From: an uncultured Bacteroidales bacterium
GTDB taxonomy: Bacteria > Bacteroidota > Bacteroidia > Bacteroidales > UBA932
DNA: 15,922 nt
NCBI GenBank assembly: GCA_900322025.1
Contig: ONYJ01000074.1
Coordinates: 1 to 15,922 of the forward strand
Direction of reading: 5' to 3'
The notes beneath the pieces were generated by a model that was given only the letters and a program-made list of their open reading frames with translations, did no database searches and was not told the DNA's origin. A program made the position numbers and the translations under genes. Positions 1 to 7,517 of this stretch are shown piece by piece. Within the stretch, counting starts at the first letter, position 1, and each line of letters starts with the position of its first letter.

Positions 1-237
1 AGTGGCGGAGAGCAGCAGAGAGTTGCTATTGCGAGAGCTATGATAAATAACCCTAAAATTATATTTGCAGACGAGCCAAGCGGGAATCTCGATAGTAAGA
101 CGAAGCAAGATTTGCACGATTTGTTTTTTAAAATGAGAGAAGCCCATAATCAAACAATAGTAATTGTTACACACGACGAATCTTTGGCTAAAAGATGCGA
201 CCGTTGCCTTATGCTTAAAGATGGAGTTTTTGTCTGA
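1..237 (+). CDS. lolD: LolD-like ABC transporter ATP-binding protein (3' part)
   Basis: This is the C-terminal part (78 residues visible) of an ABC ATPase; the gene starts before the window. It opens on the ABC signature SGGEQQR (visible residues 1-7). The Walker B segment IIFADEP (20-26), D-loop SGNLD (27-31) and switch histidine VTHD (His58) follow in the correct order. The protein ends about 20 residues after the H-loop, as in small MacB/LolD-type ATPases with no extra C-terminal domain. The pattern around the Walker B and H-loops resembles Bacteroidota LolD, which with LolC/E releases lipoproteins from the inner membrane for transfer to the outer membrane. FtsE or MacB-type ATPases are alternatives because the Walker A half is missing. 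The stop is TGA, and trmN6 follows after 15 bases, probably on the same transcript. Confidence 0.8.
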   Translation, partial: SGGEQQRVAIARAMINNPKIIFADEPSGNLDSKTKQDLHDLFFKMREAHNQTIVIVTHDESLAKRCDRCLMLKDGVFV

Positions 238-252
238 AACAAAGCTTGTTAT

Positions 253-1002
253 ATGAGTAATAACTTCTTTAGATTCAAACAGTTTGTGGTTGAACAGAAT
301 GAAGTTTCCATGCGAGTAAATACAGACGGAGTTTTACTGGGAGCGTGGTTTTCTCTACCAGAGCAGGCAGAAATCAATGTGTTGGATGTTGGATGTGGCA
401 CAGGGGTTATAGCTTTGATGGCTTGCCAGCGACTCGCAGAACTTAAAAAACGATTCAAAGTAGATGCCGTAGATATAGACGAGCCTTCCTGCATACAGGC
501 GGTCGAAAACTTTTCTTCTTCTCCATGGGCAGAACATCTAAGAGTATTTGCTCTAAGTTTTTGCAACTTTGCAGAAAGTAGTAAAACTCAATACGATATA
601 GTTGTATCTAATCCGCCTTTTTTTAACAATTCTCTAAAAAATGCTATTGTTGCTAAAAGAGTTGCTCGCCATACGGATACGCTAAATTATAGGGAATTGA
701 TAGAATCCTCCATAGGCATTCTTGCGCCAAAAGGCAGCTTAGTGGTTATTCTGCCTTTAGAAGAATCTTCTTTATTCAAAGCTATTGCTCAAGAAAAAGG
801 CTTGTGCTTGTTTAGAGCCTGCCGGGTTTTTTCTAAAAGAGGAGATCTGAATCCAAAGCGGTTAATGATGGAGTATCGTCTTTTGCAGGAAGAAAAAAAC
901 ACAGAGGCTCGCATTACCGAAAACCTCTGTATTATGGACGAAAATCTCCAATTTACACCTGAGTATAAAGAGCTTACAGGAGATTTCTATTTAAAATTCT
1001 AA
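253..1002 (+). CDS. trmN6: tRNA1(Val) adenine(37)-N6-methyltransferase
   Basis: This 249-residue protein matches the TrmN6/YfiC family, cytoplasmic enzymes that methylate N6 of A37 in tRNA1(Val) using S-adenosylmethionine. The family-typical N-terminus (FRFKQF, then MRVNTDGVLLGAW, residues 20-32) precedes a Rossmann-type methyltransferase core. SAM-binding motif I is DVGCGTG (45-51), the acidic ribose-binding strand is VDIDE (73-77), and the amino-methyltransferase catalytic motif is NPPF (120-123). Length is normal for the family. The ATG has no visible Shine-Dalgarno, as is common in this phylum. The gene lies 15 bases after the LolD-like gene. Its TAA stop overlaps by two bases the stop codon of the converging minus-strand gene. 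Confidence 0.93.
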   Translation: MSNNFFRFKQFVVEQNEVSMRVNTDGVLLGAWFSLPEQAEINVLDVGCGTGVIALMACQRLAELKKRFKVDAVDIDEPSCIQAVENFSSSPWAEHLRVFALSFCNFAESSKTQYDIVVSNPPFFNNSLKNAIVAKRVARHTDTLNYRELIESSIGILAPKGSLVVILPLEESSLFKAIAQEKGLCLFRACRVFSKRGDLNPKRLMMEYRLLQEEKNTEARITENLCIMDENLQFTPEYKELTGDFYLKF

Positions 1003-1496
1003 TTAACTTTATCTTTTTTGTGTTTTGGCTCAGGGTGTTTTTTCCACTGAGAGAGCAACTTGTTCATAAACCGCTCTTCCACCAACCTTACCAAGGCAGC
1101 TTTCTTAGCCGGTAATACTTTTAGATACTCGTAGTAATGAAGCTTTTGCAAAGAAGCCTCCCTATCTAAATTCTGATAATAAGTTTCGGCTAAGGAGCGC
1201 ATGCTCTCATCTGAAGTATTTGCATCTTTGGCGGCTATATGTAAAGCTTTTGCGCTTTTGCGAATCTCCTTGCGATTGGCATTCCTTTCTTCTTCGCACT
1301 TGTTGTAAACAGGCCAAAAGTTTTGAGCTTCTTCGCTGGTTAGTTGCAACTGCTTGGTAAAGAAAGCTATTTTTCGGCTTTGGATTTCAGCCATCATCTG
1401 TTCGTATTTTTCGCGATTGCCTTCTTCCTTGTTATTTTGTGCAAAACCAAGAGAACAAAAAACAAGAGCTAAAAACAAAAAGAAAATCTTTTTCAT
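999..1496 (-). CDS. Secreted LTxxE/Spy-like putative sensor of ECF sigma factor
   Basis: This 165-residue protein has an N-terminal signal peptide (MKKIF, hydrophobic to about residue 17, likely cleavage after GFA at 19). The rest is almost wholly charged and helical. It carries the segment LTSEEAQNFWPVY (52-64). That motif is typical of small Bacteroidota periplasmic proteins encoded next to ECF sigma factors and often named 'sensor of ECF-type sigma factor'; they are distant in style from the CpxP/Spy LTxxQ proteins. It is the last gene of a sigma factor–membrane protein–secreted protein series, 38 bases after the membrane protein. By context it probably monitors the envelope or shields the anti-sigma protein, but that is inferred. 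The ATG start places the signal peptide correctly. Confidence 0.7.
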   Translation of the reverse strand: MKKIFFLFLALVFCSLGFAQNNKEEGNREKYEQMMAEIQSRKIAFFTKQLQLTSEEAQNFWPVYNKCEEERNANRKEIRKSAKALHIAAKDANTSDESMRSLAETYYQNLDREASLQKLHYYEYLKVLPAKKAALVRLVEERFMNKLLSQWKKHPEPKHKKDKVN

Positions 1497-1534
1497 AACA
1501 AATGTTTTATATTGCTTATCAAGAAATAACTATT

Positions 1535-2023
1535 CTATTTTTTAGACAGTTCTTCTGCCAATAGGCCCGGAAAAGAAGGGGCCATTAAAGAAATATATTC
1601 TTCTATGGCGAGGTATTCTTCATCTGTCATCCCTATTGTTTCCGGATTATCGATAGTTTGACTATAGTGGTAAATTTCAGCTACCTCTATAGCCCCAAAC
1701 TTACTGATAAGACTATCCATCATTATTTGCCCTTCTTCTGAAAGCTGTATCTGTGAGTTGTCGGCCAATTTTGCCTGTTGCGCATAATTAGTAAGGCGCA
1801 TAACTCCCCATCCTAATCCGGCAACAATAAGAAAAGAAGCCGCTAAAGTTAGGCCGGCCTTCAAAGAGGTAAGCAATAGCCCTCTCTTCTGCACAGGGGT
1901 ATTGAAGCATTTTTCTTGTAATCTTTGTTCAACGCTTTCGAAATATCCCTCTGGAACAGAGAAAGGAATCTTTCTCATCTCAGTCCTTTCAAGTAGTTCG
2001 CTATCTTTTATTCTGTGTGTCAT
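1535..2023 (-). CDS. Probable membrane anti-sigma factor
   Basis: A single-pass membrane protein of 162 residues from the ATG at 2021-2023. A GTG at 2051-2053 would add ten residues (MVKFKSRFYN); I prefer the ATG because the extension is basic and unconserved-looking. Residues 1-50 are cytoplasmic-type and include KIPFSVPEGYFE (18-29), a pattern common just before the membrane in Bacteroidota proteins encoded beside ECF sigma factors. One hydrophobic helix spans about 53-75. The remaining C-terminal part is acidic and probably periplasmic, with TDEEYLAIEEYISL near the end. It lies directly downstream of the ECF sigma gene, the usual place for its anti-sigma factor. No zinc-binding anti-sigma motif (HxxxCxxC) is present, so the assignment rests on topology and context. 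Confidence 0.62.
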   Translation of the reverse strand: MTHRIKDSELLERTEMRKIPFSVPEGYFESVEQRLQEKCFNTPVQKRGLLLTSLKAGLTLAASFLIVAGLGWGVMRLTNYAQQAKLADNSQIQLSEEGQIMMDSLISKFGAIEVAEIYHYSQTIDNPETIGMTDEEYLAIEEYISLMAPSFPGLLAEELSKK

Positions 2024-2102
2024 GTTGTAAAATCTACTTTTAAATTTAACCACACGCTATTTGTTTAGATGACAATTAGGTGCTAAAGTAAAATCACCGT
2101 TT

Positions 2103-2642
2103 TTATGTATCTCGCAATTGCTTTTCTATTTTTTTGTAAGCCAGGGAGTAAGAGGCTTTTACCGCGTCTATGTTACTGTCTAAAATTTCTGCAATAAGGC
2201 TGTATTCCATATCCTGAAAGTATCGCATTGAGAAAATAGCTCTCTGCTTGTCTGGAAGCTTGGCCACCTCCTTTTGGAGTAGTAGCTGTATGGTTTCGCC
2301 CGAAAAATAAAGATCGTCTGTTAAGCGGTTTGCCAGTTTGGTTTCGTACGGAGTTAAAGAAAACTTGTTGTTAAATCTCTCTTTTTTGAGAAAAGAGAAG
2401 GCCTCATTAGTGGCTATCCTGTATAACCACGTATAAAGTCCGCTTTCCCACCTAAAGTTAGGAAGAGCCTTCCAAGCTTTCATAAAGGTATTCTGAAGAA
2501 GGTCATCTGCATCTTCATGATTAAGCACCAACTCCCTTAAATGCCAGTACAACCTTTGGGAGAACTCTCGTACAATGATATTGAAGGCCTGCTTTTGTCC
2601 ACCATCGGAGACGAAAATGTCTTGTATTTCTTTGTCTGTCAT
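2103..2642 (-). CDS. ECF-family RNA polymerase sigma factor
   Basis: A 179-residue extracytoplasmic-function (group 4) sigma-70 protein. Region 2 covers about residues 24-91, with the core-binding helix NHEDADDLLQNTFMKAWKAL (41-60) and the -10 recognition segment SGLYTWLYRIATNEAFSFLK (67-86). Region 4 covers about 121-177: LPDKQRAIFSMRYFQDMEY, then a helix-turn-helix (IAEILDSNIDAVKASYSLAYKKI, 150-172). There is no region 1 or 3 and the length is typical. It should direct polymerase to envelope-stress type promoters and be held by the downstream membrane protein. The gene starts 22 bases after the stop of the transketolase C-terminal subunit, so it is probably co-transcribed with it. No separate promoter of the TAnnTTTG type is visible in the gap. 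Confidence 0.93.
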   Translation of the reverse strand: MTDKEIQDIFVSDGGQKQAFNIIVREFSQRLYWHLRELVLNHEDADDLLQNTFMKAWKALPNFRWESGLYTWLYRIATNEAFSFLKKERFNNKFSLTPYETKLANRLTDDLYFSGETIQLLLQKEVAKLPDKQRAIFSMRYFQDMEYSLIAEILDSNIDAVKASYSLAYKKIEKQLRDT

Positions 2643-2664
2643 GGCACCGATAGTGGGAAACTGA

Positions 2665-3618
2665 TTATTTTCTTGATAAAGCTTTTCTTGCAGCGGCTAC
2701 GATGTGCTCAGCATCCAAACCGTATGCCTTCATCAGTTCGGAAGGAGTGCCGCTTTGGCCGAACCTATCGTTGATGGCAACATATTCCACAGGAGCCAAG
2801 CAGTGAGTTGCCAGCATACCGGCTATCATTTCTCCCATGCCGCCATATATGAAATGTTCTTCTGCCGTAACCACACATCCGGTTTTCTTAACAGACTCCA
2901 AAATAGTGGCGGTATCTAAAGGTTTAATAGTTGCAATGTTTATAACATCGGCCCCAATGCCTTCTTTTTCCAACTCTTCTGCAGCAAGCAGCGCCTCCCA
3001 AACGAGGTGGCCTGTTGCAAAAATGGAAACATCTTTACCTTCGTTTAGTTTATACGCCTTGCCTATTTCAAAAGTCTGGTTTTCCGGAGTAAAGTTAGGA
3101 ACAGAAGGTCTGCCGAATCTTAAATAAACCGGTCCTTTCCACAAGGCCGCTGCTATTGTAGCATTTTTTGTTTGGTTAAAATCGCAAGGATTTATAACAA
3201 CCATGCCGGGCAACATTCTCATAAGCCCTATGTCTTCCAAAATTTGATGTGTAGCCCCGTCTTCTCCAAGGGTGATTCCGGCATGAGAAGCAGCTATCTT
3301 TACATTGGTTTCTGAATAAGCTACGGCCATTCTGACTTGGTCGTAAACCCTTCCTGTAGCAAAGGCCGCAAAGGTTCCAACAAAAGGAATTTTTCCATTG
3401 AGAGACAACCCTGCCGCTACATTTATCATATTGGCTTCTGCTATTCCACATTGAAAAAACCGCTGTGGAAATTCCTTGGCAAAGCCATCCATTTTAACGG
3501 AGCCCATAAGGTCTGCAGAAAGAGCAACAATATCGTTGCACTCTCTTCCTGCGGCAAGCAAACCTTCTCCAAAACCGGAACGGGTGTCTTTATTTCCTGT
3601 ATTTGTATATTTTGTCAT
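2665..3618 (-). CDS. Transketolase, C-terminal (pyrimidine-binding) subunit
   Basis: A 317-residue protein matching the second half of transketolase: the pyrimidine-binding domain (about 1-170), then the transketolase C-terminal domain (about 190-317). The invariant glutamate that activates thiamine diphosphate sits in GIAEANM (Glu61). Downstream are the family segments FVGTFAAFATGRVYDQVR, HAGITLGEDGATHQ and RFGRPSVP. It pairs with the N-terminal subunit encoded 41 bases upstream to form a two-chain enzyme. That enzyme transfers two-carbon ketol units in the non-oxidative pentose phosphate pathway in the cytoplasm. A 1-deoxyxylulose-5-phosphate synthase is unlikely, because that enzyme is normally one long chain and these motifs are transketolase-like. 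The ATG start gives a complete N-terminus. Confidence 0.92.
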   Translation of the reverse strand: MTKYTNTGNKDTRSGFGEGLLAAGRECNDIVALSADLMGSVKMDGFAKEFPQRFFQCGIAEANMINVAAGLSLNGKIPFVGTFAAFATGRVYDQVRMAVAYSETNVKIAASHAGITLGEDGATHQILEDIGLMRMLPGMVVINPCDFNQTKNATIAAALWKGPVYLRFGRPSVPNFTPENQTFEIGKAYKLNEGKDVSIFATGHLVWEALLAAEELEKEGIGADVINIATIKPLDTATILESVKKTGCVVTAEEHFIYGGMGEMIAGMLATHCLAPVEYVAINDRFGQSGTPSELMKAYGLDAEHIVAAARKALSRK

Positions 3619-3659
3619 GATTCAAAATCTAAGTAAATAAAAGTTAAGCAATGTCTTTT

Positions 3660-4511
3660 TTAGAAATCTCCAAGCGTTTCCGGTATTTGTGCAAGAGCTG
3701 CTTCGCACTCTTCTGGTTTAGGGGCTTTGCCATGCCACTTGCAAGTTCCTTCCATAAAATCTACACCTTTGCCCATAACTGTTTTCAACATAATCATGAC
3801 GGGCTTAGGCTCTATTTGTTGCAGTTCTTCTGCGAGTTTAAGGGCGGAGAAAATATCTTCAAAAGAGTTACCGTCTTCTGCTATAACCACATTCCAGCCA
3901 AAGGCTTTCCACCTTTGATCTAAATGATCTGGTCCGATAACTTCTTCTGTGGTTCCATCTATTTGCTGACCATTCCAGTCTGTAAAGGCTATCAGATTGT
4001 CTATTTTGTGGTGAGAGGCGAACTGTGCAGCTTCCCATATCTGCCCTTCTTGGCTTTCTCCGTCTCCTATGAGGCAATATACTTTATGAGTATCTCCTGC
4101 CATTTTTTTGCCCAAGGCCGCTCCCACGGCAACACTTAAACCTTGTCCAAGAGAACCACTTGCTTCATAAACTCCGGGAAGACCTGTATCTGTGGCCGGA
4201 TGTCCCTGCAGCCGGCTTCCTATTTTTCGGAAAGTGGCGAGTTCTTCTATCGGGAAGTATCCACAACGGGCAAGAGCACTATACAGCAGTGGAGATTCGT
4301 GCCCGCAACTCAGAAAAAACATATCGCTTTCCTTGCCGCTACGGTCCCAATTGTTTGGGCTATGCTTCATCTTGCTAAAATATAGCGCTGTAACAACATC
4401 TGTAGAACTGAGGCTTCCGCCCGGGTGGCCGCTCTTGGCCATGGTTACCATTCTCAGTATATCTCTTCTGATTTGGTTTGCAGTATCTTTCAGTCTTTGA
4501 AAATCAGACAT
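3660..4511 (-). CDS. Transketolase, N-terminal (diphosphate-binding) subunit
   Basis: This 283-residue protein is the first half of transketolase. It has SGHPGGSL (27-34), GHESPLLYS (70-78), GSLGQGLS (119-126) and the thiamine-diphosphate/Mg motif running from GDGE (149-152) to DWN (178-180). It supplies the diphosphate-binding part of the active site and needs the adjacent subunit. I start it at the ATG at 4509-4511. A TTG at 4542-4544 would add eleven residues, but it lies inside a TAACTTTG match to the Bacteroidota -7 promoter box, so it would not be transcribed from that promoter. It is the first gene of the minus-strand series that continues into the ECF sigma locus. Confidence 0.92.
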   Translation of the reverse strand: MSDFQRLKDTANQIRRDILRMVTMAKSGHPGGSLSSTDVVTALYFSKMKHSPNNWDRSGKESDMFFLSCGHESPLLYSALARCGYFPIEELATFRKIGSRLQGHPATDTGLPGVYEASGSLGQGLSVAVGAALGKKMAGDTHKVYCLIGDGESQEGQIWEAAQFASHHKIDNLIAFTDWNGQQIDGTTEEVIGPDHLDQRWKAFGWNVVIAEDGNSFEDIFSALKLAEELQQIEPKPVMIMLKTVMGKGVDFMEGTCKWHGKAPKPEECEAALAQIPETLGDF

Positions 4512-4541
4512 AATATTTGAGTGTAAATAAATTTTTGTTTC

Positions 4542-4549
4542 CAAAGTTA
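4542..4549 (-). promoter_or_regulatory. -7 promoter element for the transketolase/sigma operon
   Basis: The minus strand reads TAACTTTG, an exact match to the Bacteroidota -7 consensus TAnnTTTG. Transcription would begin near 4538, giving a leader of about 27 bases before the ATG at 4511. I do not see a clear TTTG-type -33 element at the usual 19-21 base spacing, so confidence is moderate. The element also argues against the upstream TTG start. Confidence 0.5.
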
Positions 4550-4604
4550 ACTAAAAACCAAAAACAGAAAAGAAAATATGCAGTATTAATTCAAAACAGA
4601 TTCT

Positions 4605-4612
4605 TATTTTTG
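4605..4612 (+). promoter_or_regulatory. -7 promoter element for lepA
   Basis: The plus strand reads TATTTTTG, matching TAnnTTTG, only 7 bases before the lepA ATG at 4620. A start at the normal distance would fall at about 4616-4620, so the lepA mRNA would be leaderless or nearly so. No good -33 element is seen. Runs of T make a chance match possible. Confidence 0.4.
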
Positions 4613-4619
4613 CATTGCA

Positions 4620-6404
4620 ATGAAAAATATCAGGAATTTTTGCATAATAGCACATATAGACCACGGCAAATCTACTTTGGCAGACAGAATGCTGGAAGTA
4701 ACAAACACTGTATCTGCACGCCAGATGGAGGCTCAGGTGTTGGATTCCATGGACTTGGAAAAGGAAAAGGGTATTACCATAAAGAGCCATGCCGTGCAGA
4801 TGAAGTACAGTAAAAACGGAGAGGAATACACCCTTAACCTTTTGGATACTCCCGGCCATGTAGATTTTTCTTATGAAGTATCGCGTTCCATAGCTTCATC
4901 GGAGGGAGCTTTATTAGTAGTAGATGCAACACAAGGCATACAGGCTCAGACCATTTCTAATTTATATCTTGCCTTAGAACACAATCTTACAATAATTCCT
5001 GTGCTCAATAAAATAGATATGGATGCGGCGGAGCCGGAGCTTGTTCGCGATCAGGTTTGCGAACTAATAGGCTGCGATGCTTCGGAGGTTCTGATGTGTT
5101 CTGCAAAAACCGGCCTTGGAGTTCCGGAGATATTAGACGCAATAATAGATAGAATACCGGCTCCGGATGGCAATCCAAATGCACCGTTGCAGGCATTGAT
5201 ATTCGATTCTGTATTCAATCCCTTCAGAGGTATAATAGCATATTTTAAGGTAGAGTCTGGTAGCATACATAAAGGCGAGAAGGTAAAATTCTTTAATACC
5301 GGTATGGAGTATGTGGCAGACGAGGTCGGGATTATGGGCATGAAACTTCAGCCTATGCAGGAAATCAATTGTGGTAATGTAGGATATATAATAAGTGGCA
5401 TAAAGAGTGCGGTTGAGGTAAAGGTAGGAGATACAATTACTTCTGTGCAAAATCCATGTACAGAAGCAATAGCCGGTTTTGAAGAAGTAAAACCCATGGT
5501 GTTTGCCGGCGTATATCCTGTAGAAACAGACGAATATGACCAATTGAAAGTTTCTTTAGAAAAGCTTCAGCTCAACGATGCCTCTTTAGTATTTGAGCCG
5601 GAGAGTTCTATGGCTCTTGGCTTTGGTTTCCGTTGTGGCTTCTTAGGGCTTTTACATTTGGAAATAGTTCAGGAAAGGCTCTTTAGGGAGTTTGATATGG
5701 ATTGCATAACCACCGTGCCAAATGTGTCGTTTAAGGTTTATACCACAGATGGACAAGTGTTAGAAGTGCATAATCCTTCCGGTTTGCCGGAGGTTACCAT
5801 GATAGATCATATAGAGGAACCTTATATAAGAGCACAGGTTATATCTAAGGCAGATTTTTTTGGCTCTATAATGAAACTATGTTTGGATAAGAGGGGTATT
5901 CTTGTAAGCCAGCATTATATAACCACAGACAGAGTAGAGCTTAATTTTGACCTTCCTCTTTCGGAGATAGTATTTGATTTCTACGACAAGCTTAAAAGTA
6001 TTTCAAAGGGCTATGCTTCTTTTGATTACCACATTACAGATTATAGAGATGCCGCCCTTGTTAAGTTGGATATTTTGCTTAACGGGGAACAAGTAGATGC
6101 ACTATCTTCTCTTATTCATAGAGACCATGCATACGATTTTGGTCGAAGAATGTGTGAAAAACTAAAAGATCTTATTCCAAGACAGCAGTTTGATATTGCT
6201 ATTCAGGCCGCTATCGGAGCTAAAATTATAGCCAGAGAAACCGTGCGGCAGGTAAGAAAAGATGTTACTGCAAAGTGCTATGGAGGAGATATTTCCAGAA
6301 AGAGAAAACTTTTAGAAAAACAGAAGAAGGGGAAAAAGCGTATGCGTCAAGTAGGGCAGGTACAAGTTCCGCAGAGTGCTTTTATGGCGGTGCTAAAACT
6401 CTAA
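4620..6404 (+). CDS. lepA: Elongation factor 4 (ribosome back-translocase LepA)
   Basis: This 594-residue translational GTPase has normal LepA length and layout. G1 is AHIDHGKS (11-18), the switch I threonine lies in KGITIKS (50-56), G3 is DTPGH (76-80) and G4 is NKID (130-133). EF-G-like domains II, III and V follow. The LepA-specific C-terminal domain ends in a lysine/arginine-rich stretch (RKRKLLEKQKKGKKRM) and the conserved SAFMAVLKL tail. EF4 binds ribosomes and affects translocation, initiation and biogenesis under ionic or other stress. The gene diverges from the transketolase operon, and the acyltransferase gene follows 15 bases after its stop. Confidence 0.97.
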   Translation: MKNIRNFCIIAHIDHGKSTLADRMLEVTNTVSARQMEAQVLDSMDLEKEKGITIKSHAVQMKYSKNGEEYTLNLLDTPGHVDFSYEVSRSIASSEGALLVVDATQGIQAQTISNLYLALEHNLTIIPVLNKIDMDAAEPELVRDQVCELIGCDASEVLMCSAKTGLGVPEILDAIIDRIPAPDGNPNAPLQALIFDSVFNPFRGIIAYFKVESGSIHKGEKVKFFNTGMEYVADEVGIMGMKLQPMQEINCGNVGYIISGIKSAVEVKVGDTITSVQNPCTEAIAGFEEVKPMVFAGVYPVETDEYDQLKVSLEKLQLNDASLVFEPESSMALGFGFRCGFLGLLHLEIVQERLFREFDMDCITTVPNVSFKVYTTDGQVLEVHNPSGLPEVTMIDHIEEPYIRAQVISKADFFGSIMKLCLDKRGILVSQHYITTDRVELNFDLPLSEIVFDFYDKLKSISKGYASFDYHITDYRDAALVKLDILLNGEQVDALSSLIHRDHAYDFGRRMCEKLKDLIPRQQFDIAIQAAIGAKIIARETVRQVRKDVTAKCYGGDISRKRKLLEKQKKGKKRMRQVGQVQVPQSAFMAVLKL

Positions 6405-6419
6405 AAACAGAAAGTAAAG

Positions 6420-7469
6420 ATGAATCAAACAGCAACAACTCCTCCTTACATAAAGGAAACGCTCAACTATCTAAAGTTTGTGCTTATAATACTGGTTGTT
6501 TATGCTCACTCCAAGCCAGAAACTGCGGGTAATTTCAAAACATTTAATATGGTACAAGAGGTTATTACTTATAATCTCTGTGCTATAGCCGTGCCGCTTT
6601 TATTTCTACTTAGCGGATATTTGTTTTTCAGAGAAGGAACTCTTAACAAGGAATTATATGTTAAAAAATTAAAGAAGCGTTTTAAAACACTTGTTATTCC
6701 GTATATATTTTGGACTCTTGCGGCTGTTTTTGTCATTTTGGTTGTGGCTCAGAGATATTTACCTAATCTTTTTACAGGTTCTTTTCCAAACATTTCTACA
6801 TTTAAGGCTAAAGATTGGCTGGATGTTTTTTGGATAGAGCCGCTGCAATATCAGTTCTGGTATCTCAGAGATCTGTTTGTAACAATACTGCTTACACCGC
6901 TGATATATCTGTTTATAAAAAAAATAGGAGTGTTCTTTTTGTTAGGCCTTTTGGTACTGTTGTTGGCAAGGCTGTCTGAGCCTATAGTGGGTTTTAGCGT
7001 GTCTTCCATATTTTACTTTTCAATAGGAGCTTTCTTTGCTATTAAAAACATAGATTTCGTTAAGTTGTCAGACAAGTATTTTATTCCTGTAACTATAATT
7101 TATGCCGCCTTGTTTGTGGTAAGCGTTATGGTAAAAAACAGTAATCCTTTAAATTTTTCGGTATTGGTTTTTATGATATTGCCGGGAATGTCCTTTATTA
7201 CAGGTTTGGTATATAGGTGCAGAGCTTGTTTTAGAAAAGTGCCGGAGGTGTTTTATTCTTCTACATTTTTCTTGTATGCTTTCCATGGTTTATTTATAAT
7301 GGGTTTAGTCAGACTGTTGAGTAAGGTAGGCCTTGTGAGTACAGACATTAAAACCGTGGTTTTGTATTTAATAGCTCCAATAATAACAATAATTGTCAGC
7401 GCACTTATTTACAAGGTATTAATAAAGATAGCACCACGCTTTACAAAGTTTATAACAGGCGGCAGATGA
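6420..7469 (+). CDS. Acyltransferase 3 family integral membrane protein
   Basis: A 349-residue multi-pass membrane protein of the acyltransferase 3 (OafA/NolL/WecH-like) family, which O-acylates sugars of surface polysaccharides or related acceptors. Family marks are the first helix ending in the putative catalytic histidine VVYAH (His30), VPLLFLLSGYLFF (58-70), a basic loop (VKKLKKRFKTLVIPYIFW), FWYLRDLF (146-153) and the late helix FFLYAFHGLF. I count roughly ten hydrophobic segments, all in the inner membrane. The acceptor cannot be told from sequence. The gene closely follows lepA and faces a glycosyltransferase gene, which suggests, without proving, a role in decorating a surface glycan. 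Stop codon is TGA. Confidence 0.85.
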   Translation: MNQTATTPPYIKETLNYLKFVLIILVVYAHSKPETAGNFKTFNMVQEVITYNLCAIAVPLLFLLSGYLFFREGTLNKELYVKKLKKRFKTLVIPYIFWTLAAVFVILVVAQRYLPNLFTGSFPNISTFKAKDWLDVFWIEPLQYQFWYLRDLFVTILLTPLIYLFIKKIGVFFLLGLLVLLLARLSEPIVGFSVSSIFYFSIGAFFAIKNIDFVKLSDKYFIPVTIIYAALFVVSVMVKNSNPLNFSVLVFMILPGMSFITGLVYRCRACFRKVPEVFYSSTFFLYAFHGLFIMGLVRLLSKVGLVSTDIKTVVLYLIAPIITIIVSALIYKVLIKIAPRFTKFITGGR

Positions 7470-7517
7470 TTCCTTTTCAAAAAAACAGTTGACCAAAAAC
7501 AAATTTGCTCAATTTTG

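Noticed and set aside
3176..3451. 91-residue minus-strand open frame in an alternate frame of the transketolase C-subunit
   Set aside because: It is an out-of-frame shadow of a strongly supported CDS on the same strand.
5396..5411. GG-N10-GC sequence resembling a sigma-54 promoter
   Set aside because: It lies inside lepA coding sequence and matches only the core dinucleotides poorly outside them; chance match.
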